Assembly: GCF_000016525.1 (NCBI RefSeq)
Contig: NC_009515.1
Span: 1,576,501 to 1,640,500 of the forward strand
DNA: 64,000 bases
Reading direction: 5' to 3'
Source: Methanobrevibacter smithii ATCC 35061
GTDB taxonomy: Archaea > Methanobacteriota > Methanobacteria > Methanobacteriales > Methanobacteriaceae
The first letter of the stretch is position 1, and each line of letters opens with the position of its first letter. Below the pieces are notes generated by a model. That model was not told where the DNA came from and made no database searches. It worked only from the letters and a program-made list of their open reading frames with translations. The position numbers were made by a program, and so were the translations under genes. Positions 17,719 to 27,378 of the stretch are shown here, piece by piece.

Positions 17719-19149
17719 ATGAATAAGGTTCGAACAATATTTGCAAATATGAGCTGGCTGATGATTTCCCAAATCATTACCAGTGTTTGTGCTTTTGTTT
17801 GGACTATTTTAACTGCACGTTACCTTGGGGTATCTGACTATGGTATTTTAGGAACAGCAACTTCTTTTTCTGTTATTGTAATTGTTGTTGCTGATTTGGG
17901 AGTCACTACATATATTACAAGATCCATTTCGGTGGATTATAATGTAGAGGCGGAGTATTTGGGAAATGCACTGTCCCTTAAATTAATACTGTCTGTACTC
18001 TATTTGGCAGTGGTTATTTTTATTTCCTATTTGCTGGGATGGGATAATTTTACTATTTTAATAACTTTCCTATTTGCAATTGAAAGTTTAATTAAATCAT
18101 TTTATAATTTGCTTTTTGCTTCATTTCAGGCTCACGAACAGATGAAATATCAGGCAATTACCAATACCTTACTTAATGTTTTGACTTTGGTATTTATTGT
18201 AATGATTTGCTTTACTGATTTCGGTTTGCTTGGAATCACCTTTGCATACATTGCAGCTAATTTAATCGGTTTGATTTATTGTATAGCTGCCCTGACAAAG
18301 CATATTATAGTTCCGAAATTATTGTTTGATTTGAAATTTTTTAAGAAACTGATAATTGCGGGAATTCCTTTTGCTTTAACTACACTGTTTTATACATTGT
18401 ATTATTCAATTGACATGGTTATGATTACTCAGTTTTCAACTACCTATGCAACAGGGCTTTATAATTCTACCTACAAGCTAATTAATGTTTTAACATTGTT
18501 TTATACAATTTATTCAGCTGTTATTTTCCCGGTTATGAGCAAGCTGTTTAAACAGGGAAAAGACATGTTGCGCCTTAGCTTTGTCAAATCAATTAAATAT
18601 TTGTCTATGATTACTATTCCAATAGCTGTAGCTACCTTTTTCTATGCGGGGGATGTGATTTATCTTTGTTATGGTAATCAGTATGCTGATGCAGACAGTG
18701 TTTTAAAAATATTGGTGTGGACTGTCTGTTTCTTATTCGTTAACGGTGCATGTTCCATGATTTTAAATGCATCTCATAAGGAAACTTCCGTTACAAAGAT
18801 TTATTCTTTAGCTGCAGTGTTCAATGCAGGATTAAATTTATGTTTAATACCTTATTTCTCAGCACACGGAGCAGCATTTGCAACAGTAATGACTGATGTT
18901 TTAATTTTAATTTTAGAAATGTATATGATTAGTAAAATAAATCAGCTTCCTGACAGGCATTTGATTTTTGATTTGATTAAGATAATTATTGCGTCTGCTG
19001 TCATGGGCGGAGTATTTTACCTGGTTAACATGTCATTATGGTTAGCTATTCCTGTTGGTGTTATAGTTTACTTAATAGTTATTACTCTTATAAAATTCTT
19101 TGATAACGAGGATAAACTTATAATTAAACAGATTTTAGGTAAAGCTTAA
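17719..19149 (+). CDS. Oligosaccharide flippase, first of a tandem pair
   Basis: This integral membrane protein (476 residues, about 12-14 hydrophobic segments) is of the Wzx/polysaccharide-export branch of the MOP superfamily. SDYGILGTATSFS and GLYNSTYKLINVL are conserved between the two copies. Such proteins flip polyprenyl-linked oligosaccharides across the membrane. In a pseudomurein archaeon the load could be a wall precursor, a glycoprotein glycan or the teichoic-like polymer. It has a close paralogue 49 bases downstream. AAGGTT before the ATG is a weak ribosome binding site. Confidence 0.88.
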   Translation: MNKVRTIFANMSWLMISQIITSVCAFVWTILTARYLGVSDYGILGTATSFSVIVIVVADLGVTTYITRSISVDYNVEAEYLGNALSLKLILSVLYLAVVIFISYLLGWDNFTILITFLFAIESLIKSFYNLLFASFQAHEQMKYQAITNTLLNVLTLVFIVMICFTDFGLLGITFAYIAANLIGLIYCIAALTKHIIVPKLLFDLKFFKKLIIAGIPFALTTLFYTLYYSIDMVMITQFSTTYATGLYNSTYKLINVLTLFYTIYSAVIFPVMSKLFKQGKDMLRLSFVKSIKYLSMITIPIAVATFFYAGDVIYLCYGNQYADADSVLKILVWTVCFLFVNGACSMILNASHKETSVTKIYSLAAVFNAGLNLCLIPYFSAHGAAFATVMTDVLILILEMYMISKINQLPDRHLIFDLIKIIIASAVMGGVFYLVNMSLWLAIPVGVIVYLIVITLIKFFDNEDKLIIKQILGKA

Positions 19150-19198
19150 TATAGAAAACTGATATATATTAATCCTAGTAATTTGTGAGTTTAGTATT

Positions 19199-20626
19199 AT
19201 GAGTAGGGTAAGAACTGTTTTTGCAAATATGAGTTGGTTAATGTTTTCTCAAATCATAACTAGTGTCTGTGCTTTTGTTTGGACTATTTTAACTGCTCGT
19301 TATTTAGGTGTATCTGATTATGGTCTTTTAGGTACAGCTACTTCTTTTGCAACTATTTTTGGTGTTTGTGCCGATTTGGGAGTTACTACCTATATTGTCA
19401 GATCCATTTCTACAGATTTTGACTCTGAAAAGAAATATTTGGGAAATGCTATTGGTATTAAATTAATATTGGCGGTATTTTACCTGGCAGTGGTATCACT
19501 GGCTTTATTTATATTGGGCTGGGATAATTATACTGTTGTAATCTGTTTCTTGTTTGCTGTGGAAAATGTAATTAAGTCATTTCAAACTGCAATGTATTCT
19601 TCATTCCAGGCTCACGAAATGATGAAGTATCAGGCTATTACAAATACTTTGCTTAATGTTTTAACATTTATATTCATTGTAGCTGTTACATTTACAAATT
19701 ATGGGTTATGGGGAATTACTTTAGCATATATTGCAGCTAATTTAATCGGTTTAGTTTATGCGACTTTGGCTTTATCTAAAAAGATTATTGTTCCAAAACC
19801 GTTGTTTGATAAGGCTTTTTGTAAAAAGTTAGTTATTGGAGGCCTTCCTTTTGCATTGACTAGCTTATTTTATATGATTTATTATTCAATTGACATGGTT
19901 ATGATTACCCAGTTTGCAAATACCTATGCAACAGGGCTTTATAATTCATCTTATAAGTTAATCAATGTTTTAACTCTGTTTTATACAATTTACACTTCTG
20001 TTATTTTCCCGGTTATGAGCAAACTGTTTAAACAGGACGGAAATTTACTGCAGTTTAGTTTTGTCAAATCCATCAAGTATCTGTCTATGGTTACTATTCC
20101 TATAGCTATTGCTACTTTTTTCTATGGGGGAGATGTAATTTCATTATGTTATGGTAATCAGTATGCGGAAGCAGGAGAAGTTTTAAAAATCCTTATTTGG
20201 ACTGTTTGCTTCTTATTTATTAATGGAGCATGTTCCATGATTTTAAATGCATCCCACAGAGAAACTGCAGTTACTAAAATTTATTGTTTGGCTGCTTTGT
20301 TTAATGTTGCCTTGAATTTTATTTTAATACCTCATTTCTCAGTTTACGGTGCTTCAGTAGCTACTGTAATTAGTGAGATTTTAATTTTAGCTTTGGAATT
20401 ATACACCATTTATAAAATTAATCAGCTTCCTGACAGACATCTTCTGGTTGATATTTTAAAAGTTGTACTTTGTGCAAGTGTTATGGGTGTTGTTTTACAT
20501 ATTCTTAATCTTAATTTATGGTTAGCTATTCCTGTAGGAGTTGTAGTTTATTTAATAGCTATTATTCTTACTAAAACATTTGATGATCAGGATAAACTGA
20601 TTTTTAAACGAATTGTTGGAAAATAG
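19199..20626 (+). CDS. Oligosaccharide flippase, second of a tandem pair
   Basis: The protein has 475 residues and aligns with the preceding one along the whole length without large gaps, starting with the near-identical VRTVFANMSWLM. Stretches of DNA are also nearly identical, for example around 18410-18440 and 19890-19920. It is therefore a tandem duplication. The differences are concentrated in hydrophobic segments, as expected if the two now differ in cargo or are just drifting. The role is as for its neighbour: flipping a lipid-linked glycan. It ends shortly before two tRNA genes with their own promoter. Confidence 0.88.
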   Translation: MSRVRTVFANMSWLMFSQIITSVCAFVWTILTARYLGVSDYGLLGTATSFATIFGVCADLGVTTYIVRSISTDFDSEKKYLGNAIGIKLILAVFYLAVVSLALFILGWDNYTVVICFLFAVENVIKSFQTAMYSSFQAHEMMKYQAITNTLLNVLTFIFIVAVTFTNYGLWGITLAYIAANLIGLVYATLALSKKIIVPKPLFDKAFCKKLVIGGLPFALTSLFYMIYYSIDMVMITQFANTYATGLYNSSYKLINVLTLFYTIYTSVIFPVMSKLFKQDGNLLQFSFVKSIKYLSMVTIPIAIATFFYGGDVISLCYGNQYAEAGEVLKILIWTVCFLFINGACSMILNASHRETAVTKIYCLAALFNVALNFILIPHFSVYGASVATVISEILILALELYTIYKINQLPDRHLLVDILKVVLCASVMGVVLHILNLNLWLAIPVGVVVYLIAIILTKTFDDQDKLIFKRIVGK

Positions 20627-20639
20627 TTTTACCAAAAAC

Positions 20640-20647
20640 TTTATATA
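20640..20647 (+). promoter_or_regulatory. TATA box for the tRNA pair
   Basis: TTTATATA lies 35 bases before the mature 5' end of the first tRNA, the right distance for transcription to start a few bases upstream of it. Confidence 0.6.
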
Positions 20648-20681
20648 CTATCAAAACAAAAGTATAATTGTTGTCTGTTAT

Positions 20682-20755
20682 GCGGTGTTAGTCCAGCCTG
20701 GTTAAGACTCTAGCCTGCCACGTTAGAGACCCGGGTTCAAATCCCGGACGCCGCA
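20682..20755 (+). tRNA. tRNA-Gly (GCC)
   Basis: A full cloverleaf can be drawn. GCGGTGT pairs with ACGCCGC in the acceptor stem (one G-U), the anticodon loop is CTGCCAC with anticodon GCC, and the T arm is CCGGG-TTCAAAT-CCCGG. The discriminator is A and the CCA end is not encoded. It reads glycine codons GGC and GGT. Confidence 0.96.
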
Positions 20756-20760
20756 TTTAT

Positions 20761-20834
20761 GCAGTTGTGGTATAGTCTGGTTATTACTTGGGCCTTCCAA
20801 GCCTACAACCCGGGTTCGAATCCCGGCAACTGCA
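20761..20834 (+). tRNA. tRNA-Gly (UCC)
   Basis: GCAGTTG pairs fully with CAACTGC. The anticodon loop is CTTCCAA with anticodon TCC, and the T arm is CCGGG-TTCGAAT-CCCGG. The discriminator is A and CCA is not encoded. It reads GGA and GGG. Only five bases separate it from the first glycine tRNA, so both come from one precursor. Confidence 0.96.
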
Positions 20835-20900
20835 TTTGTTTTATCTAATTTTCTTATTTTTTTCTTAATTCTTATTATACTGATTAGTTTTTTTAGTTAC

Positions 20901-20909
20901 TTTTATATA
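20901..20909 (+). promoter_or_regulatory. TATA box upstream of HMG-CoA synthase
   Basis: TTTTATATA, with a second candidate TTTTTATAA about 14 bases later. Either would give a leader of 40-60 bases before the ATG at 20986, which has GGTGATT as ribosome binding site. Confidence 0.4.
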
Positions 20910-20985
20910 ATACTTTTTATAAAGATTAAATTACTAAAGTTAGTTTTCTAACTAATTTATAAATTAAAAAAATCTTGGTGATTCT

Positions 20986-23192
<2,207 letters not shown>

Positions 23193-23266
23193 ACAGTCAT
23201 CTTCTCTTTTTAAATACTTTAAAGTACAATATATTAATTAGACATATTTTTGGAGAGAGTATAAAA

Positions 23267-23533
23267 ATGAAATTTAAAATAACAGCAGTAAATACTAAAA
23301 ACCCAAGTGAAAAATTCGAATATGAATTAGAAGGAGAATCTGTTGACAGTTTCAAATACTTTGACGAAGCTGAAGGTAAATTCTTCCATCCTAAAGAAGT
23401 ATTAAACAACAAAATGAGAGAAATTAACAACAATTTAATGTTAAATGACTCACCAATATTTACCATTAAAAAAGCTGGTGAAAAAGCTAATATAAAAGCT
23501 ATGACTTTTGACATTGAAATTGAATCAATCTAA
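23267..23533 (+). CDS. Small protein of unknown function
   Basis: The 88-residue protein has balanced charge, no Cys and no membrane segment; it begins MKFKITAVNTKNPSEKFEYE and ends AMTFDIEIESI, suggesting beta strands at both ends. GGAGAGAG lies before the ATG, and TTTAAATAC at about 23210 is a possible TATA box, so it has its own promoter. A 105-codon minus-strand frame covers it but lacks a ribosome binding site. I do not recognise the family. It is 74 bases after thiolase, and a link to that enzyme pair is possible but unproven. Confidence 0.65.
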   Translation: MKFKITAVNTKNPSEKFEYELEGESVDSFKYFDEAEGKFFHPKEVLNNKMREINNNLMLNDSPIFTIKKAGEKANIKAMTFDIEIESI

Positions 23534-23560
23534 TAGATTTAATTTCACTTTTTTTTATTT

Positions 23561-23582
23561 AAAAGAGACTCATTTCTCTTTT
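23561..23582 (+). terminator. Hairpin after the 88-residue gene
   Basis: AAAAGAGA at 23561-23568 pairs with TCTCTTTT at 23575-23582. A T-rich run lies just before it. It separates the small gene from the methyltransferase gene that starts at 23593. Confidence 0.45.
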
Positions 23583-23592
23583 ATTGATTTTT

Positions 23593-24324
23593 ATGGATAT
23601 TCCACTTTATTTTTATGCTGCTTTTAAGGATATGGACAGATTAGCTCCTGGAAGTGATAAGTCTACTTTAAAAGCTATTGGCTATATTGATTTTAATAAA
23701 GATTCGCAATTAACTATTTTGGATATTGGCTGTGGTGTGGGAGCTTCAACTTTATTATTGGCTGATTATTTTAAAAATTCAACAATTGAGGCTATTGATT
23801 TATTTCCACATTATCTGAAAGTTTTGGATGAAAAAATAGCTGACAATGATTTGGATAACAGGGTTTACACCTGTCAGATGGATATGAATGACCTGGATTA
23901 TCCGAACTGCGAATTTGACATTGTTTTTAGTGAAGCTTCAGCATATATCATGGGTCTTGCTAAAGCACTTAAAAGTTGGAAACGTGTTTTAAAGCAAAAT
24001 GGTTATCTGGTTGTTTCTGAGCTATCATGGATTCAAAAGCCTTCAAAAGAATCTAAAAAGTTTTGGAAAACACATTATTCGGAAATAGACATTATTGAAA
24101 ATAAAATAGCTCTAATAAAAGATGAAGGTTATGAGTTTATAGATTATTTTATTTTACCGAAAAGTGATTTTGAAGATTATTATGCTAATTTAGAAAGCAA
24201 TCTTCGAACATTAGATGATAATGACTTTAAAAAAGATTTTAAAAAGGAAATTGAAGTTTATGGAAATAATAGTGGTGATTATAGCTATGTTTATTATATT
24301 ATGAAAAAAGAAGTTCGTCAATAA
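23593..24324 (+). CDS. Class I SAM-dependent methyltransferase
   Basis: The ATG at 23593 gives 243 residues; a TTG three codons upstream is possible but has no better site. LDIGCGVGASTLLLADYF near residue 40 is the SAM loop, followed by EAIDLFPHYLKVLDEK and FDIVFSEASAYIMG. The C-terminal part is unlike common subfamilies, so the acceptor is unknown. The stop lies 26 bases inside the convergent cobyric acid synthase gene, so both 3' ends overlap. Confidence 0.75.
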   Translation: MDIPLYFYAAFKDMDRLAPGSDKSTLKAIGYIDFNKDSQLTILDIGCGVGASTLLLADYFKNSTIEAIDLFPHYLKVLDEKIADNDLDNRVYTCQMDMNDLDYPNCEFDIVFSEASAYIMGLAKALKSWKRVLKQNGYLVVSELSWIQKPSKESKKFWKTHYSEIDIIENKIALIKDEGYEFIDYFILPKSDFEDYYANLESNLRTLDDNDFKKDFKKEIEVYGNNSGDYSYVYYIMKKEVRQ

Positions 24325-25840
24325 TTTCCATATCTATATTTTCTTCAACAATTTGTGCTAATTTATTTAATGAGTAATCTTTTTGTGTTTCGTAAGGGTC
24401 TTCACCATATTTTGCTTCAAGACCTTTTTTGACTCTTAGATAATTTAAAAATTCACGTCTGAAATTGTAATTGTGGAATATTCCATGGAAGTATGTTCCA
24501 AAGACATTTCCATTACATGCTCCGTCAAAGTCACCTTCATCATTATTTCCCTGTCCTTTTTGAACATTTAATAATGGGCATACATCTTTACTTGAATTCA
24601 GGTGTGATGTACCTTCATGGATTTCATAACCGGTTACTTTCTCTCCAGCAATCTTTGCAAATATTTCACCAGCTATTCCGGACAAATCCTCTTTTTGAGG
24701 TATAACTGCTTCAGACTGTGTTACAATTTTTTCGGTATGCTGGAATTTTGACTCAATATCCAATAATTTTAACCCTTCAATAGTTCCAACATCAGATTCT
24801 TTTTTATTTTCATCATAAATTATATTTCCAAGGATTTGATATCCTCCACAGATTCCAACAACTGGGATTTCATCGGATTTGGCTATTATTTTACTTGCAA
24901 GTCCGCTGTCAAAGAGTTCTTTTGCATCTTTGGTTGAATTACGTGTTCCGGGAATGATTATAGCATCAACATTTCCAATTTCATCATTGGGATTAATCAT
25001 TTTAATTCCAACATCCTCTTCAAACTCAAAAGGATCAATGTCTGTAAAATTGGAGATTTTAGGAAGCCTTATAACTCCAATAATAATATCCTTATTTTCA
25101 TCAAATATGTGGGTTGTTAGGGATGCTGAGTCTTCTTCAGGCAGTTTTAATGTTTCATCATAAGGAAGAACACCTAAAACCGGAGCTTCGGTGATTTCTT
25201 CAATTCTGTCAAGTCCAGGTTTCAAAATATCCAAATTTCCTCTAAACTTATTGATGACAGTAGCTTTCAGTCTGGATCTGTCATAGTCATCTAAAAGCAC
25301 ATATGTTCCGGCAATAGCTGCAAAAACACCACCCATTTCAATATCAGCTATTAAAATAACATTTGCATCAGCCATATGTGCAATTTCCATATTGGCAAGG
25401 TCTTCTTTACGCATATTAATTTCTGCAGGTGATCCTGCTCCTTCAATGATTATAATATCGTATTTTTCTTTTAAAATATTGAAACTTTCCTGAATAGCTT
25501 CAAAAGCCGTGTTGTGATAGTCATGCTGATACTGGTAGAAATTCATATCTCCGATGGATTTTCCCTGAATAATTACATTGGATGTAAAATCACCTTTTGG
25601 TTTTAAAAGAATAGGGTTCATATGTACACTTGGTTCAACCATTGCAGCTTCTGCTTGCAACATTTGAGCTATTCCTATTTCTCCGTTTTCTTTAGTTGTA
25701 TATGAATTTAAAGACATATTTTGAGATTTAAAAGGAGCTACGTTATAGCCTCTGTTTTTATATATTCTACATAATGCAGCTACAAGCATACTTTTTCCTG
25801 CATTTGATGATGTTCCCTGAACCATTAAACATTTAACCAT
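24299..25840 (-). CDS. cbiP: Cobyric acid synthase
   Basis: The enzyme amidates four side chains of adenosylcobyrinic acid a,c-diamide using glutamine and ATP, giving cobyric acid. The start MVKCLMVQGTSSNAGKSML contains the P-loop-like ATP site. The C-terminal glutaminase domain has Cys in GICGGYQILG and His in TYFHGIFHN. I use the ATG at 25840 (513 residues), preceded by AAGTGAT. An upstream in-frame start would add 13 residues that do not belong to the family. With cobA it supplies the corrinoid needed by methyl-H4MPT:coenzyme M methyltransferase. Confidence 0.95.
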   Translation of the reverse strand: MVKCLMVQGTSSNAGKSMLVAALCRIYKNRGYNVAPFKSQNMSLNSYTTKENGEIGIAQMLQAEAAMVEPSVHMNPILLKPKGDFTSNVIIQGKSIGDMNFYQYQHDYHNTAFEAIQESFNILKEKYDIIIIEGAGSPAEINMRKEDLANMEIAHMADANVILIADIEMGGVFAAIAGTYVLLDDYDRSRLKATVINKFRGNLDILKPGLDRIEEITEAPVLGVLPYDETLKLPEEDSASLTTHIFDENKDIIIGVIRLPKISNFTDIDPFEFEEDVGIKMINPNDEIGNVDAIIIPGTRNSTKDAKELFDSGLASKIIAKSDEIPVVGICGGYQILGNIIYDENKKESDVGTIEGLKLLDIESKFQHTEKIVTQSEAVIPQKEDLSGIAGEIFAKIAGEKVTGYEIHEGTSHLNSSKDVCPLLNVQKGQGNNDEGDFDGACNGNVFGTYFHGIFHNYNFRREFLNYLRVKKGLEAKYGEDPYETQKDYSLNKLAQIVEENIDMEIIDELLFS

Positions 25841-25906
25841 TAAAATCACTTTTTTATTTGCTTTAAAAATATTTGTCATTTATATTTTATAAATGTTAAT
25901 CGGTTA

Positions 25907-25914
25907 ATTATGTC
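25907..25914. repeat. Left target-site duplication
   Basis: ATTATGTC, the same eight bases as at 27273-27280, directly bordering the insertion sequence. Confidence 0.85.
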
Positions 25915-25940
25915 GGCTCTTTCAAAAACTTGTGTGATTT
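25915..25940. repeat. Left terminal inverted repeat
   Basis: Starts GGCTCTTTCAAAAACTTG. Compared with the right end read inwards it differs only at bases 2 and 4. Confidence 0.85.
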
Positions 25941-27139
25941 TTTTCTTTTTCATTGTTTAAATTCCAATAATTTAGTTTTAGCATGAATCTGGCTAGAAGT
26001 CCTTGTTCTATTTTCATTGTTCTTTTTATGTGTTTTGGGAATACTTTTTGGAAGATATTTTCGATTTTATTGTTTGTTGATGGGATGTTCGTGTTTTCCA
26101 GGTGTGTCGTTAATTTTTTGAAGTAAGGAATGATGAATTTCCAAAGAATTTTGTTTGTGAACTTGTTTTTTGTATATTTTTTGTTTATTAATTCGTTTCT
26201 AAGTTCTTTAGCAGTATTTAAGTCTTTTGCATCCAATATTTTATAAATGTCCTGTTTTAAACAATTTAATATGTCTTTTTCGTCTTCAGATAATGGATTT
26301 TTGTCAAAGTAATCTTTAAATCTTTTGTTTACTGCTTGTTTCACGTGAAATTTGCAGAAATGGTGTTTTACTTTTAATTTATCGATGGCTTCACGATATT
26401 CGTGTTTTAAGTCTGTGCCTATTGATATTTTTTTCTGATTTCTTAGAGATTCGTTTAAAAATTGATAAATGGTCTTAGAATCTTCTGATTCGACCAATTT
26501 GACGGAAACGAGAGTATTCAATTTAACGTCGAATAAGGCTAAAATATAGTTCCATTCACCATTAATTTTAACCCAAAGACTATCAAATAAGTAATATCCA
26601 GAATAAGTCCAATTATCATAGTTAAATTGATAATTAGAGTTCAATAAGATGTTTTCAATGCTTTGATGTGAGATTTCAATGTTATGTTGTTGTTTTAAAT
26701 CAAATCGTATTTTATGGAGCCCTGCTCCATAAATTTGATATAAATTCTCAATACATTCAATAACAGGCAATGTAATATTTGAATTAGAATAAACAAGAGA
26801 TAATAAATCAGTATAAAAGACTTTACCGCATTTTATGCACTTATATTTTTGAATAGTGCAAATTTGTTCTCCAATTCTTAAAAAAATAAGTTTACGTTCA
26901 TAAGTACCATTTTTAACAGCATTATGTGATTTACAAGATGGACAAATTGCAACTCTATTCTCAAAATGTATTTTACCTCTTTTTTCCAATCTGATAAGAT
27001 TATTCTCAATATTTTCGCAACCAAATCGAGAAAGATCATCAAATTGACGGAATTCAGAAAACTCAGGAACAAAATCGAAAAGTTTAAATTGTTTTGACTC
27101 CATAAATTCATATGGAGCTTTTATTTTGATACTAGACAT
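25922..27139 (-). CDS. DDE transposase of the insertion sequence
   Basis: The protein has 405 residues. A zinc ribbon (CPSCKSHNAVKNG ... CIKCGKVF) lies at about 64-105, as in many transposases that bind their ends through the N-terminus. The catalytic part seems to contain DSLWVKINGEWNYILALFD near 185, SIGTDLKHEYREAI followed by HHFCKFHVKQAVNK, and NNKIENIFQKVFPKH with the likely Glu near 365. This pattern resembles Mutator/ISNCY-like DDE transposases. It is not interrupted. GTGGAGC about 10 bases upstream of the ATG is a weak ribosome binding site. It lies inside perfect element ends, so it is likely functional. Confidence 0.88.
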   Translation of the reverse strand: MSSIKIKAPYEFMESKQFKLFDFVPEFSEFRQFDDLSRFGCENIENNLIRLEKRGKIHFENRVAICPSCKSHNAVKNGTYERKLIFLRIGEQICTIQKYKCIKCGKVFYTDLLSLVYSNSNITLPVIECIENLYQIYGAGLHKIRFDLKQQHNIEISHQSIENILLNSNYQFNYDNWTYSGYYLFDSLWVKINGEWNYILALFDVKLNTLVSVKLVESEDSKTIYQFLNESLRNQKKISIGTDLKHEYREAIDKLKVKHHFCKFHVKQAVNKRFKDYFDKNPLSEDEKDILNCLKQDIYKILDAKDLNTAKELRNELINKKYTKNKFTNKILWKFIIPYFKKLTTHLENTNIPSTNNKIENIFQKVFPKHIKRTMKIEQGLLARFMLKLNYWNLNNEKEKNHTSF

Positions 27140-27246
27140 ATTAATATATTAGCTCCACTTAATATATTAATTTTACTGCTTTTAAATTAAAAATAAAGAA
27201 AAAATAGAACGAAAAAAATTCGTGACTCAAAAACTAGTGAAAATTC

Positions 27247-27272
27247 AAATCACACAAGTTTTTGAAAGTGAC
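27247..27272. repeat. Right terminal inverted repeat
   Basis: Reads AAATCACACAAGTTTTTG onward to GACACT-like outer bases; it is the complement of the left end apart from two outer mismatches. Confidence 0.85.
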
Positions 27273-27280
27273 ATTATGTC
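27273..27280. repeat. Right target-site duplication
   Basis: ATTATGTC, identical to 25907-25914. It lies 98 bases before the ATG of the large adhesin. Confidence 0.85.
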
Positions 27281-27378
27281 TATAATATTATATATTATTT
27301 CAACTAAAATTTATAAATGTAAAAAAAATTTTATTAAATATAAAATATATTTTAATTTAATAAAAAGGTTGATTATTT

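Larger units (their letters stand above)
25915..27272 (-). mobile_element. Intact insertion sequence, 1358 bp
   Basis: The ends are 26-base inverted repeats, 25915-25940 and 27247-27272, that match at 24 positions; the inner 22 are perfect. The outer four bases differ at the second and fourth place. ATTATGTC is duplicated on both sides. One full-length transposase gene fills the element and its stop codon lies within the left repeat. The size, eight-base duplication and ends suggest an element that moved recently. ISM1 of M. smithii also makes eight-base duplications but is described as about 1.2 kb, so this is probably a different element; its family cannot be assigned without a search. Confidence 0.9.

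Noticed and set aside
23197-23514. A 105-codon minus-strand ORF opposite the 88-residue gene
   Set aside because: The plus-strand gene has a strong GGAGAGAG site and a TATA box; the minus-strand frame has neither.
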